Assembly: GCA_903970595.1 (NCBI GenBank)
Contig: CAJCJI010000526.1
Span: 1 to 36,834, forward strand
From: Verrucomicrobiota bacterium
GTDB taxonomy: Bacteria; Pseudomonadota; Gammaproteobacteria; Nevskiales; Nevskiaceae
Reading direction: 5' to 3'
Length of the DNA stretch: 36,834 nt
This document shows, one piece after another, positions 1 through 8,462 of this stretch (positions are counted from its first letter, which is position 1; each line of letters opens with the position of its first letter). Made by a program: the position numbers and the translations under genes. The notes below the pieces were generated by a model. The model was not told the DNA's origin. It ran no database searches and was given only the letters and a program-made list of their open reading frames with translations.

Positions 1-232
1 TGCCGTAACGCGATTCGATGTCGGCAAAGCGCAAAGCTCCACCGCACATGACCGATGCGATCACGTCGCGCCTGATGAGGTCGTCGTCCGACAGTCGGAT
101 GCCGCGCTCGAGCGGCAGGGGTCCCCGGTTCAGAGCCGCAAAATAGGTCTGCAGCGTCCGCGCATTCTGGCTGTAGACGTCGTCGATACGGCTGATGGCG
201 CTCATGCCCAGGCCCAGCAGGTCGAGGCCGCT
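1..232 (-). pseudogene. hemN: 5'-truncated oxygen-independent coproporphyrinogen III oxidase (HemN) fragment
   Basis: Read on the minus strand, this frame gives GLDLLGLGMSAIS, then VYSQN, RTLQTYF, RGIRLSDDDLIRRDVI and ADIESRYG. These match the C-terminal third of HemN, the radical-SAM enzyme that makes protoporphyrinogen precursors without oxygen. Homology begins near 229. The same frame meets a stop at 278-280, so the N-terminal two thirds, including the CxxxCxxC iron-sulfur motif, are absent. An in-frame ATG at 203-205 could start only a non-catalytic piece. The fragment continues past the left edge. HemN genes often sit beside fnr/anr/dnr regulators, which fits the FNR-type boxes further right. 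Family assignment is good. Calling it a remnant rather than a rearranged live gene is inference, because the rest is not visible. Confidence 0.7.
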
Positions 233-390
233 GCGGGTCAGAATTGGAGCAAAGCCGTCACTGGCGAACTGCCGCTTTCAGGTAGCGACATTATTGTATT
301 TGCACCAACAATCGTGGAATCGCGCTGCCGTTCAGCCAGCTCTGGGGCCCGCTGATCCGGAACGCCAGCAGTCGCGCGCCGGAAATACCG
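233..390. other. Junction and leader between hemN fragment and GGDEF gene
   Basis: No gene is supported here. The stretch joins the broken end of the hemN fragment to the N-terminal region of the diguanylate cyclase gene. I see no inverted repeats, transposase fragment or att-like repeat marking the junction. Confidence 0.4.
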
Positions 391-2322
391 ATGATGACGA
401 GGTCGTCAGACTCGGCAAATTATCACATGCAGTCGCAGCACCTCAATTCATCCAGTGAATCTGCCGCCGGCATGACTTGGCTGCAGAAAGGCAGTCGGGC
501 GGACCCTTTGCACGGGACACAAAGCGCTCACGAGAAAGGAACGTCAAGCTGGACGATATTGATCGTCGATGACGACGCTGCAGTGCATGACGTAACTGAA
601 CTGGTCCTGTCCGGCACACCGTTCCTCGGCCGTGGCATCGAATTCCTCCACGCTAATTCCTGCGAGCAGGCCAGAGCTATCCTGCGCGAGCGGCAAACTG
701 TAGCGCTGGTGCTGCTGGACGTGATGATGGAGTCTGATCATGCGGGCCTGGATCTGGTTAGATTTATCCGGCACGAAATGCATAATCCGCGCGTCCGCAT
801 CCTGCTGCGCACCGGGCAAGCCGGCGCTGTGCCTCAGACTGAGATCGTTACACGCTACGACATCAACGGCTACCTCGACAAGGCGCTACTGACCGGCCCG
901 CAACTGTTCTGTGCCGTACATACGGCGCTTTCCACCTATCGTGACCTGATGACGCTCGACAGGGCGCAACGTGACTTAGCAAGTTCCCTGCAAGAGGTCA
1001 GGTACAACGAGAGTCGCTTCCGCTCCCTTCTCAACAACTCACCGATCGGGCTGGCCGAGGTTGCCCTTGACGGGCGCTTTGCCGGTGTCAATCCCGCCTT
1101 GTGCGGCATGCTCGGCTATGAAGAAGCCGAATTGACGTCCAAGACATTTCAGGACATCACCCATCCCGACGATCTCGAGCACGATCTTGACAATGTGCAA
1201 GAGTTACTCGACGGCAAGCGCCAGACCTATCGCATGGATAAGCGCTACTTCCACAAATCGGGAGAGGTTGTCCACGTTCAGCTCGATGTGGCGCTATTAC
1301 GGGACGAGGCCGGGCAGCCCGATGGCTTTCTCGCCCAGATCCAGAACATCGAAAGCCGCATCACCACGGAAAAAAGCCTACGCAGCCTTGGACAAAGACT
1401 GTCCATGGCGGTGCAGGCCGCCCAAATTGGCGTCTGGTCCTGGGATCTCAAGTCAGGACTTCTGAGCTGGGACACGCAGATGTATGACATGTATGGCATC
1501 GCAGCTGACACCGCCATAACCTACGAACACTGGAAGAATGCACTGTTGCCGGAAGATGTGAATGCAGCCGAAGCCCTGCTGACCAGAACCGTGGAGTTAC
1601 GGTGCGCTACAGACAATCACTTCCGCATCGTGCATCCGGAACGCGGCCTGCGTTATATCGAGGCCGCCGAGGACGTAATGTTTGATGCCGCCGGAGAAGT
1701 GATGGCCGTGGTCGGCATCAACCGCGATGTGACGCGTCAGCGACAGATGGAGGATGCTTTGCTGCAACGACAGGCTGAAGTCGTCAAGTTGTCGCTGACC
1801 GACCCACTCACAGGGGTAGCCAACCGCCGAAGATTGGACGAGCAACTTGAAACAGAGGTCGGCCGAGTGAAGCGCTACGGTGGAACACTGTCGCTAATGA
1901 TTGCCGACCTCGACCATTTCAAGCGGATCAACGACGAATACGGCCACGAGGTTGGCGACACGGTGCTGCAGGCGTTCTCACGCATCATGGAGTCGCATAC
2001 GCGTAGTACCGACCTGATTGCGCGCATGGGCGGCGAGGAGTTCGTGATCCTAATGCCGCAGAGCGGAGGCAACGCGGCGGAAACCATGGCCGAGCGCATC
2101 CGGTTGAGCCTGGCACGGTCGGCAATTCCCCCTCTGCGCAATCCAGTTACGGTCAGCTTCGGTATTGCCGAGATACTTCCCGACGAAGCCGCGGGACAAT
2201 TGTTGCGCCGCGCCGACAAGGCGTTGTATAAGGCCAAGTCCGGCGGCCGCAATCGCACGGTGATTTCAACCGACAGAGTCTCGCCGCAGCCCTCTGGCAA
2301 GTTGAAATTGGTCAGGAAGTAG
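391..2322 (+). CDS. Response regulator diguanylate cyclase (REC-PAS-PAS-GGDEF)
   Basis: Predicted cytoplasmic enzyme that makes c-di-GMP from two GTP under receiver control. A receiver spans about residues 54-185, with acidic residues D60-D62 and phosphoacceptor D110 (VLLD-VMME). Two PAS domains follow at about 206-325 and 335-450, the second PAS_3-like. GGDEF lies at 465-625 with an intact GGEEF active site (547-551). An RxxD product-inhibition site (R538-STD) sits five residues upstream, so the enzyme should be active and feedback-inhibited. No membrane segment is seen. The receiver closely resembles that of the convergent HD-GYP gene, whose 3' end is only 24 bases away. The first 50 residues are unconserved in appearance. 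ATG 391 has a weak ribosome site, and ATG 472 is a possible alternative. The function is firm; the start is not. Confidence 0.9.
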   Translation: MMTRSSDSANYHMQSQHLNSSSESAAGMTWLQKGSRADPLHGTQSAHEKGTSSWTILIVDDDAAVHDVTELVLSGTPFLGRGIEFLHANSCEQARAILRERQTVALVLLDVMMESDHAGLDLVRFIRHEMHNPRVRILLRTGQAGAVPQTEIVTRYDINGYLDKALLTGPQLFCAVHTALSTYRDLMTLDRAQRDLASSLQEVRYNESRFRSLLNNSPIGLAEVALDGRFAGVNPALCGMLGYEEAELTSKTFQDITHPDDLEHDLDNVQELLDGKRQTYRMDKRYFHKSGEVVHVQLDVALLRDEAGQPDGFLAQIQNIESRITTEKSLRSLGQRLSMAVQAAQIGVWSWDLKSGLLSWDTQMYDMYGIAADTAITYEHWKNALLPEDVNAAEALLTRTVELRCATDNHFRIVHPERGLRYIEAAEDVMFDAAGEVMAVVGINRDVTRQRQMEDALLQRQAEVVKLSLTDPLTGVANRRRLDEQLETEVGRVKRYGGTLSLMIADLDHFKRINDEYGHEVGDTVLQAFSRIMESHTRSTDLIARMGGEEFVILMPQSGGNAAETMAERIRLSLARSAIPPLRNPVTVSFGIAEILPDEAAGQLLRRADKALYKAKSGGRNRTVISTDRVSPQPSGKLKLVRK

Positions 2323-2346
2323 CAGAAAGTGCCTGCCGGCGCTGCC

Positions 2347-3951
2347 TCACCCCTCCAGCGCGCCAGTCCTTTCTGCCCCTACGTCTCCGGGGTAGCGGTC
2401 GCGGATTGTGACGAACTCCTCGAAGTGTTCCAAGAACAAGCCGGTGAGCTGTGGGTCAAATTGCCGGCCCTGCTGCTCCCGGAAATATTCCCGCACCTGC
2501 TTCAGCGGCCAGGCCTGCTTATACACCCGGCGCGTGCTCAGGGCGTCGAACACGTCGGCAATGCCGGTGATCCTCGCGAACAGGGGGATCTGCTCCTGTG
2601 ACAGGCGATTGGGATAGCCGCCGCCGTCCCAGTGCTCGTGATGGCCGCCGATGGTCGCGCCGGTGGATTCCATCAACGGGCCTTTCTGGCCCGCCAGCAC
2701 GCTGCGGCCGCGCTCGACGTGGGTTTCCATTAGGGCCCGCTCTTCGGGTGAGAGTCTGTCAGGCTTGTTGAGAATCGCATCCGGGATCGCGATCTTGCCC
2801 AGATCATGGGCGGCGGCGGCGATGCCCAAGGTTTCGACGTCCTCTTCCGCCAGGCCGAGCAGGCGCCCCAGCAACCGGGCGTATTCCGACACGCGCTTGA
2901 CGTGGTTGTGCAATTCGCGCGAGCGCTCTTCCATGGCGGCGCTGAGCAGCAGAATCAGGCGCCGCTGCGAATCCAACACGTCGAGATTCAATTCCAGATT
3001 TTCCAGGGCAATGGCTACATTGCGGCAAAACAGTTCGATCAGGCGGATGTCGGCGGGGGAGAAGGGTATCTCGCTGGTCAGGTAGACCACGTGTTCGGTG
3101 TGGAGGCGGGTCGAGAAATAGGCGACGAAGACCTTGGCGCTGACGTCGTAGGAGCGCCGTTTGATGGCTCGACGTATGTGTTGCAGGGCCACTGCGTCGA
3201 GGACCTCCTCGGCCAAGCCGCCTTCGCAAGCCTGGTAGACGCCGGTGCCCGCGCTGACTCTCAGACCGCGCTCGGTGATGTTGCTCGCCACTCCGCTGGC
3301 GTTGACGATCACCGCGTCGCGCCTGGCATAGAGCAGAGCCGAGACTTGCTCCAACACGCCGCGCTGGAAGCGTCCCAGTGAGCGGGTGTTGAAGATCGAT
3401 GCGCTGGCTTCAATCACCTGTTCCAAGCCGATGCGGTTGCGGTCCATGGCGACCAGTTCGCGGTATAGGCTCAGGCCGGTTTGTAGCACCGTGTACAGCT
3501 TGGTCGTCGTTAGTTCGGTCTTTTCTTTGTAGTCGTTGATGTCAAACCTGCGAACCACTTCCAGTTCCGGCGCCTGACCGGGCTGGCCGGTGCGCAACAC
3601 GATGCGCACGAAGCGGTTGCCCAATTCATTGCGGATCGTTTGAACCGCGTCGAGACCGGCGTGCTCGGTTTCCATTACCACATCCATCAGCACTAGGGCG
3701 ATGTCGGGTTCGCGCCGCATGATCTCGATGCTCTCGCGGCCAGTGTACGCATCATAGAGCTTCAAAGGCCTGCCGAGTACGGTAAAAGGACTCAGCGCCA
3801 TGCCGGTGACTCTGTGAATCTCCACCTCGTCGTCCACCACCAGGATTTTCCAGGGCGTCAAAGCGTCCTCCGTATCCGACGCTTTGGTCTCTGCGAACTG
3901 CATTGGTTCGTTATTGTCTGCGTCGATGTCCATGGGTGCGCTCGGATTCAT
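2347..3951 (-). CDS. Response regulator c-di-GMP phosphodiesterase (REC-DUF3369-HD-GYP)
   Basis: Predicted cytoplasmic HD-GYP phosphodiesterase that hydrolyses c-di-GMP. The receiver covers about residues 34-165 with phosphoacceptor D90 (VLMD-VVME). A GAF-like DUF3369 region runs from about 166 to 325. The HD-GYP domain covers 330-515, with AAHDLGK (H382, D383) and HHEHWDGGGYP (GYP at 445-447), so the metal-binding and signature residues are present. This is the standard order of the RpfG-like REC/DUF3369/HD-GYP family. The ATG lies two bases after the stop of the five-PAS kinase gene, so the two form one operon, and that kinase is the obvious candidate to phosphorylate D90. The 3' end faces the GGDEF gene, whose receiver is a close relative. 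That pairing suggests opposing control of c-di-GMP by related inputs. Confidence 0.93.
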   Translation of the reverse strand: MNPSAPMDIDADNNEPMQFAETKASDTEDALTPWKILVVDDEVEIHRVTGMALSPFTVLGRPLKLYDAYTGRESIEIMRREPDIALVLMDVVMETEHAGLDAVQTIRNELGNRFVRIVLRTGQPGQAPELEVVRRFDINDYKEKTELTTTKLYTVLQTGLSLYRELVAMDRNRIGLEQVIEASASIFNTRSLGRFQRGVLEQVSALLYARRDAVIVNASGVASNITERGLRVSAGTGVYQACEGGLAEEVLDAVALQHIRRAIKRRSYDVSAKVFVAYFSTRLHTEHVVYLTSEIPFSPADIRLIELFCRNVAIALENLELNLDVLDSQRRLILLLSAAMEERSRELHNHVKRVSEYARLLGRLLGLAEEDVETLGIAAAAHDLGKIAIPDAILNKPDRLSPEERALMETHVERGRSVLAGQKGPLMESTGATIGGHHEHWDGGGYPNRLSQEQIPLFARITGIADVFDALSTRRVYKQAWPLKQVREYFREQQGRQFDPQLTGLFLEHFEEFVTIRDRYPGDVGAERTGALEG

Positions 3952-3953
3952 GC

Positions 3954-6680
3954 TCAGAACCGGATGGTGAAAGTCGTGCCTCGGCCTGGCTCGCTGGAGA
4001 CCTGGATAGTCCCGCCGAGGGTCTGGTGCACAAGGTTGAAGACGATGTGCAAGCCCAGGCCGGTGCCGCCCTGGCCGCGGCGGGTGGTGAAGAACGGATC
4101 AAAGATGCGCGCAAGGTTCTCCGGCGGAATGCCGCGACCGTTGTCGGAGAATGTCAACTCCACGTGCTCGCCTTCGCGCCGGAGGCGGATCGCAATCTGG
4201 CCGGGCTTGTCCGGCTCAAAGGCATGGGTGACCGAGTTTACCACGAGGTTGGTGAGGATCTGCGACAGCGCGCCCGGCGTAGTCACGGTCTCGATGTCGT
4301 CCGGACAGTCCAACTCGATGCGATGCTTGGTAGTCTTGAGCTTTGGCTTGAGGCTGAGCAGCACTTCCTCGATGTAACTATTCAACCTGACCTGGCGGCG
4401 CTCGTCGCTCGACTGGTCCACGGCGACGCGTTTGAAGCTGTTGATCAGGTCGGCGGCGCGGCTCAAGTTAAGCAGGATGATGTCGCTGGCCTGCTCGAAG
4501 GTTCGTAACGCCTGTTCGAAGCGGGGCTTGGACAGCGTATTCTCGCGGACGGCCTTGCTCAGTGCGCGTACTTCCTGCTGCAGGTGCGATGCCGCCGTCA
4601 CGCCCACGCCGACGGGTGTATTGATCTCGTGCGCCACGCCGGCGACCAGACCGCCAAGAGATGCCATCTTTTCCTGCTGCACAAGCTGATTCTGCGCCAC
4701 CCGCAGTTGGTCTAGTGCGAGTTGGGTCTCAGATACCTGCGATTCCAGAGACTGGTTCAGATTGCGCAGGGCCTGTTCACCGCGCTTGCGTTCGGTGATG
4801 TCGATGATCGAAGCAAGGACGAAGGCGCCTTCGTCGGTTTCGATAGGGTTGAGGCCAATCTCAATCGGCACTTCGCGGCCATCTTTGGTCACGCCGAACA
4901 GATCGCGTCCAACACCCATCGCCCGGGTGCTCGGCGCGGCGAAGTAGCCATCGCGCAACTGCGGGTGACTGGCCCGGATCCGGCCCGGCACCAGCATGTC
5001 CACTTTCTGTCCCAGCAATTCCTCGCGTGAGTAGCCGAAGAGCAGTTCGGTCTGGCGATTGACCAGGGTGATGGCACCGCCTTGGTTGATCATGATCATC
5101 GCATTTGGCGCCGCTTCCACCGCAAGGCGAAAGCGTGCGTCCAGCCGCTTGCGCTCGGTGATGTCGATGATTGAAGCCAGGACAAATGTTCCTTCAGCCG
5201 TTTCGATCGGATTTAGGCCAATTTCGATCGGCACTTGCTGCCCAGACTTGGTCACGCCGTAGAGGTCGCGTCCCACACCCATCGAGCGAGTGGTAGGGCT
5301 GGCGAAAAAGCCGCCGCGCAAGCCGGGATGTTTGACGCGGGTGCTGATGGGGACCAGTACTTCCACTTTCTGGCCCAGGAGGTCCTCACGCGTGTAGCCA
5401 AAAAGCCTTTCGGTCTGTCGGTTGACCAAAGTCACCACGCCTTCATGGTTGACCATGATCATCGCGTTGGGTGCCGCCTCCACCACCAAGCGGAAGCGTT
5501 CGTCCGATCGCCGCCTCTCGGTCATGTCGCGGGTAACCTTGGAAAAACCGGCCAGTCGGCCCTGTTCGTCCAGCATCGGCGTGATGATGACGTTGGCCCA
5601 GAAGCGGGAGCCGTCCTTGCGGACGCGCCAGCCCTCGTCTTCGTAGCGTCCCTTCTCGATCGCTTGGCGCAGCTCGGTACCGGGCTTGCCTGCCGCCACA
5701 TCCTCGGGCGGATAAAAAATCGAAAAGTGTCTGCCGATCACCTCTTCCTCGGTAAATCCCTTGAGCCGCTGCGCTCCGTCGTTCCACGACGCCACATGGC
5801 CCTTTTCATCGAGCATCAGGATGGCATAATCCTTGACGCTTGATACCATCAGACGGAAGCGGCGCTCGCTGTTGCGCACGGCATCCTCCGCGCGCTTTCG
5901 CTCGGTGATGTCGATGATCGAGGCCAGGACGAAGAAGCCTTCCGCGGTTTCAATCGGGTTCAGGCCGATCTCAATTGGTACCTCGTGTCCGTCCTTTGTG
6001 ATGCCGTAAAGATCGCGGCCCACGCCCATAGAACGGGTGGCCGGACTCGCGAAAAAGCCGTCGCGCAGACCCGGATGGCTGCCGCGGATGCGCTCCGGCA
6101 CCAGCATGTCGACTTTGCGGCCGAGAAGTTCTTGGCGCGAGTAGCCGAACAGCATTTCCGTCTGGCGATTGACCAGGGTTATCACGCCATCGCGGCCCAC
6201 CATGATCATCGCGTTCGGCGCCGCCTCGACCACTAGACGGAAGCGTTCCTCGGCGCGGCGGCGTTCGGTGATGTCGATGATCGAGGCGAGCACGAAGCTG
6301 CCTTCCGCGGTTTCGATCGGATTGAGGCCGATTTCGATCGGTACCTCTCGCCCGTCGCGGGTCGCGCCGAAGAGGTCGCGCCCCACACCCATAGCGCGGG
6401 TGCTGGGACTCTTGAAATAACCGTGCCGCAGCCCGGGATGGGCGTTGCAGATGCGCGCCGGCACTAGCATTTCCACCAGATTGCCGATCATCTCGGCGCG
6501 CGGATAGCCGAACAACTTCTCGGCCTGGGCGTTGACCAGCGTGATCAAACCCTGCCGGTTGACCATGATCATGGCGTTTGGCGCGGCCTCGACCACCTTT
6601 CGGAATAGCTCTTCCCGGTGAACAGAGACTTCGTTTGCCGCGGCATTGACTTTCATAATCCGCTCGCTTTCCAAATCCAA
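3954..6680 (-). CDS. Soluble five-PAS sensor histidine kinase
   Basis: This is a cytoplasmic two-component sensor kinase of 908 residues with no visible membrane segment. It has five N-terminal PAS domains at about 26-146, 147-268, 272-395, 396-516 and 517-638. Domains 1, 2, 4 and 5 are near copies sharing VEAAPNAMIM, MGVGRDL, VPIEIGLNPIET and LASIIDITER; domain 3 is of a different kind. The kinase core has the H box GVAHEINTP (H684), N box (N811, N815), DNGRG (846-850) and GTGLGL (872-877). The start is TTG at 6680, chosen because GGGAGG lies just upstream on the minus strand; ATG 6656 is the fallback. It is co-transcribed with the HD-GYP regulator, its probable partner. A perfect FNR-type box lies about 69 bases upstream. 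The signal sensed is unknown. Confidence 0.92.
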   Translation of the reverse strand: MDLESERIMKVNAAANEVSVHREELFRKVVEAAPNAMIMVNRQGLITLVNAQAEKLFGYPRAEMIGNLVEMLVPARICNAHPGLRHGYFKSPSTRAMGVGRDLFGATRDGREVPIEIGLNPIETAEGSFVLASIIDITERRRAEERFRLVVEAAPNAMIMVGRDGVITLVNRQTEMLFGYSRQELLGRKVDMLVPERIRGSHPGLRDGFFASPATRSMGVGRDLYGITKDGHEVPIEIGLNPIETAEGFFVLASIIDITERKRAEDAVRNSERRFRLMVSSVKDYAILMLDEKGHVASWNDGAQRLKGFTEEEVIGRHFSIFYPPEDVAAGKPGTELRQAIEKGRYEDEGWRVRKDGSRFWANVIITPMLDEQGRLAGFSKVTRDMTERRRSDERFRLVVEAAPNAMIMVNHEGVVTLVNRQTERLFGYTREDLLGQKVEVLVPISTRVKHPGLRGGFFASPTTRSMGVGRDLYGVTKSGQQVPIEIGLNPIETAEGTFVLASIIDITERKRLDARFRLAVEAAPNAMIMINQGGAITLVNRQTELLFGYSREELLGQKVDMLVPGRIRASHPQLRDGYFAAPSTRAMGVGRDLFGVTKDGREVPIEIGLNPIETDEGAFVLASIIDITERKRGEQALRNLNQSLESQVSETQLALDQLRVAQNQLVQQEKMASLGGLVAGVAHEINTPVGVGVTAASHLQQEVRALSKAVRENTLSKPRFEQALRTFEQASDIILLNLSRAADLINSFKRVAVDQSSDERRQVRLNSYIEEVLLSLKPKLKTTKHRIELDCPDDIETVTTPGALSQILTNLVVNSVTHAFEPDKPGQIAIRLRREGEHVELTFSDNGRGIPPENLARIFDPFFTTRRGQGGTGLGLHIVFNLVHQTLGGTIQVSSEPGRGTTFTIRF
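4790..6590 (-). repeat. Tandem duplicated PAS-coding units inside the kinase gene
   Basis: Four units of about 363 bases code for near-identical PAS domains, roughly at 6240-6600, 5880-6235, 5135-5500 and 4775-5130. A divergent PAS unit separates the second and third. Stretches such as those coding MGVGRDL and PIEIGLNPIET recur in each copy. This is internal gene duplication, not a mobile repeat. Confidence 0.8.
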
Positions 6681-6921
6681 AGCCGCCTCCCTCAGACAGA
6701 CGCAGGTATACGCCAGTGTCGTTGAATTGGCGAGCGAGGGTATTGATCTGCATCAATTCCGTGGCATCGGACCCCAGGACCTCAAACCGTTCAGCGTATT
6801 GGCGAATGTCAGCTTCAGGGAAGTCTACGTTCTGGACGATCGGCGCGAACCCTTTCCCCTCATAGTCACTGTGGCCAATGTGCGTGTTGTATACCTGTAG
6901 TCGAATAAGTACTTTCCGCAA
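6681..6921 (-). other. Protein-like open frame of about 80 codons before the kinase (unproven)
   Basis: One minus-strand frame reads through LQVYNTHIGHSDYEGKG, FPEADIRQYAERFEVLGSD and NTLARQFNDTGVYLRL, which looks more like protein than chance. It opens at a stop inside the inverted repeat. Its only early start is a TTG without a ribosome site, and it overlaps the FNR-type box. It is out of frame with the kinase and merges into the kinase's shadow frame without an early stop. It may be a gene relic or coincidence. I do not recognise a family. Confidence 0.25.
6743..6756 (-). promoter_or_regulatory. FNR/ANR/DNR-type operator upstream of five-PAS kinase
   Basis: TTGATCTGCATCAA is a perfect match to the FNR-family dyad TTGAT-N4-ATCAA. 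Its centre is 69 bases upstream of the kinase start, a normal distance for an activator site. The binding protein is not in the window, so FNR, ANR and DNR cannot be told apart. Confidence 0.65.
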
Positions 6922-6944
6922 AGGTGCTGCGGCAAGTACTTATT
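6904..6944. repeat. Near-perfect 17-bp inverted repeat upstream of the kinase operon
   Basis: The left arm AATAAGTACTTTCCGCA (6904-6920) and the right arm TGCGGCAAGTACTTATT (6928-6944) pair at 16 of 17 positions around a 7-base loop. Both arms contain the palindrome AGTACT. No T-run follows on either strand, so it is not a standard terminator. It could be an operator for a dimeric regulator, a protein-bound cruciform, or the relic of a small palindromic element. It lies about 230-265 bases upstream of the kinase start. Confidence 0.75.
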
Positions 6945-7204
6945 GCGCCTGGCCCACCTTTCCGTTGAAGCTATTCTTATTGTCGAGAGAACACCATAGT
7001 TCTGATTTGTGGGTGCGGTGCCCGGTCCGGACGCCGGATAAAGTCTGGTGGTTGGGTGAGTTCGGCAATCTAGGAATTAGCATGAGAAGCGCAAGCTAAA
7101 GGTCGAGCAGCACTCGCCGTCTTGCGGTGAGAGACCGAATCCGGTGGCTTCCGGATTTCCTCGTTGCATCGGCGCCGATTCACCAACCTACGCGGGAGAA
7201 TGAT

Positions 7205-7666
7205 TTGACCAAGGTATTGCCGAGCAGTTGGGCAGCCCAAACTCAGGGCCGGGCCGGCGCATTATGGTCATTGCTGGCAGACGCCAAATGCAACGCGTTA
7301 TCGCTCAGCATCCTGGAGGCAGCGGTTGGGATCGAGGGCATGCCGGATATACTTGCGGCATTTGAGCGCGACATGCCCCGCCTGACTGATGGCATGCGGC
7401 GAGCCGCCAGATGTCTTGATGCCAAAGACTTGCAGCACTTTGCGCATCTGATGAAGTACGGCGCATTGATGCTTGGAACAGCCCAACAGGCTGACCTGTA
7501 CGACGCCCTAGATTTGACGGCTGGCTGTGGCGGCATAACGGACGTATTGGACATCATACCGGAGGCGGCCGCACGCTATGAAGATATGGTACGCAATGCG
7601 ATCGCAATATGGCGGCGCAGCGCAAGTCCGAGAACGTTTCGCGCCACCCAGGTGATCGAGACGTAA
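7205..7666 (+). CDS. Hpt-like phosphotransfer protein
   Basis: Small helical protein of 153 residues. The segment from about residue 36 to 137 resembles a histidine phosphotransfer (Hpt) domain. It has a run ending in FERDMPRL, then FAHLMKYGALMLGT, which aligns with the family pattern AHxLKGxAxxxGA and places the phosphorylatable histidine at H81. Such proteins relay phosphate between a hybrid kinase and response regulators. No partner domain is fused here, and the island around it holds several receivers it could serve. I chose TTG 7205 because GGAG stands six bases before it. GTG 7127 would give 179 residues but has no ribosome site. The gene converges with the NarL-type regulator, with 16 bases between the stops. 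The match is by motif only, so the call is moderate. Confidence 0.6.
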   Translation: MTKVLPSSWAAQTQGRAGALWSLLADAKCNALSLSILEAAVGIEGMPDILAAFERDMPRLTDGMRRAARCLDAKDLQHFAHLMKYGALMLGTAQQADLYDALDLTAGCGGITDVLDIIPEAAARYEDMVRNAIAIWRRSASPRTFRATQVIET

Positions 7667-7682
7667 GAGAAAAAGCGCGTGC

Positions 7683-8387
7683 CTAGTCGGTAGTCAGGCC
7701 GTGTCGCATGGCGAATTGGATCAATTCGGCTGAGCTCGTCAGCCCCAGGCTTTCCATCGCCCTAGCCTTGTGACATTCGACGGTCTTGGAGGAAATCTTC
7801 AGCCTGGACCCAATTTCACGCGCGGTGTGACCGGCAGCCACCAACTGAAGTACTTGGCGTTGCCGTGCGGTCAAATTGAAAACGGCTCGTGTTGCGGCGC
7901 TTGCGGCGAAAGGCGTCCCACGCATTGGACCCTGTCCACCGACAAGCGGAGATACGTAGGTGCCGCCTCGCAGCACGGTTCTTATCGCGTGGCGCAACTC
8001 CACCGCCGGGGCCTGCTTGCCTAGGAAGCCCGAGGCCCCGGCCGCAAGCGATTCGGCAAGAAACATGCGGTCACTTTTGGCAGTAAGGCATATCGCATGG
8101 ACATTCGGAAACTCCTTCTTAATCAAGCGGATGGCGTCAATTCCGTTGAGTCCTGGCATTGAGACATCGGTGACCACGAAGTCGGGCTGAAGCATTCGTG
8201 TTGCGGCCAACAATCCTTCACCGTCGGTGACTACCGCGACGATCGCATATTCGGGTTCGAGAATCCGGCGCAGGCCGTCGGTCACGATGGCATGGTCGTC
8301 GGCCAGTACGCCGCGTGGCCGCGGCCCAGCACCAGTCGCGTAGTCTGGCGCGTCAGCTGCCGACCCTATCTGGACTAATGAAATCAT
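7683..8387 (-). CDS. NarL/FixJ-family response regulator
   Basis: DNA-binding response regulator of 234 residues. The receiver spans about residues 26-143, with acidic D30/D31, phosphoacceptor D74 (VVTD-VSMPG), T102 and K124. A LuxR-type helix-turn-helix spans about 170-228 (LTARQRQVLQLVAAGHTAREIG, then SSKTVECHKARAMESLG). It probably activates or represses transcription when phosphorylated. ATG 8387 was chosen because AGGA stands six bases upstream. The frame stays open to a TTG at 8522, but that extension looks non-coding. No cognate kinase is adjacent. A perfect palindrome about 80 bases upstream may be its operator. Target genes are unknown. Confidence 0.88.
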   Translation of the reverse strand: MISLVQIGSAADAPDYATGAGPRPRGVLADDHAIVTDGLRRILEPEYAIVAVVTDGEGLLAATRMLQPDFVVTDVSMPGLNGIDAIRLIKKEFPNVHAICLTAKSDRMFLAESLAAGASGFLGKQAPAVELRHAIRTVLRGGTYVSPLVGGQGPMRGTPFAASAATRAVFNLTARQRQVLQLVAAGHTAREIGSRLKISSKTVECHKARAMESLGLTSSAELIQFAMRHGLTTD

Positions 8388-8462
8388 GATCATTCCTGTT
8401 TTTGGAGTAATACCGCTTTTTTCCCCTAAGCCTGCACCGAATGCTGATCCATGGCTCGCATT

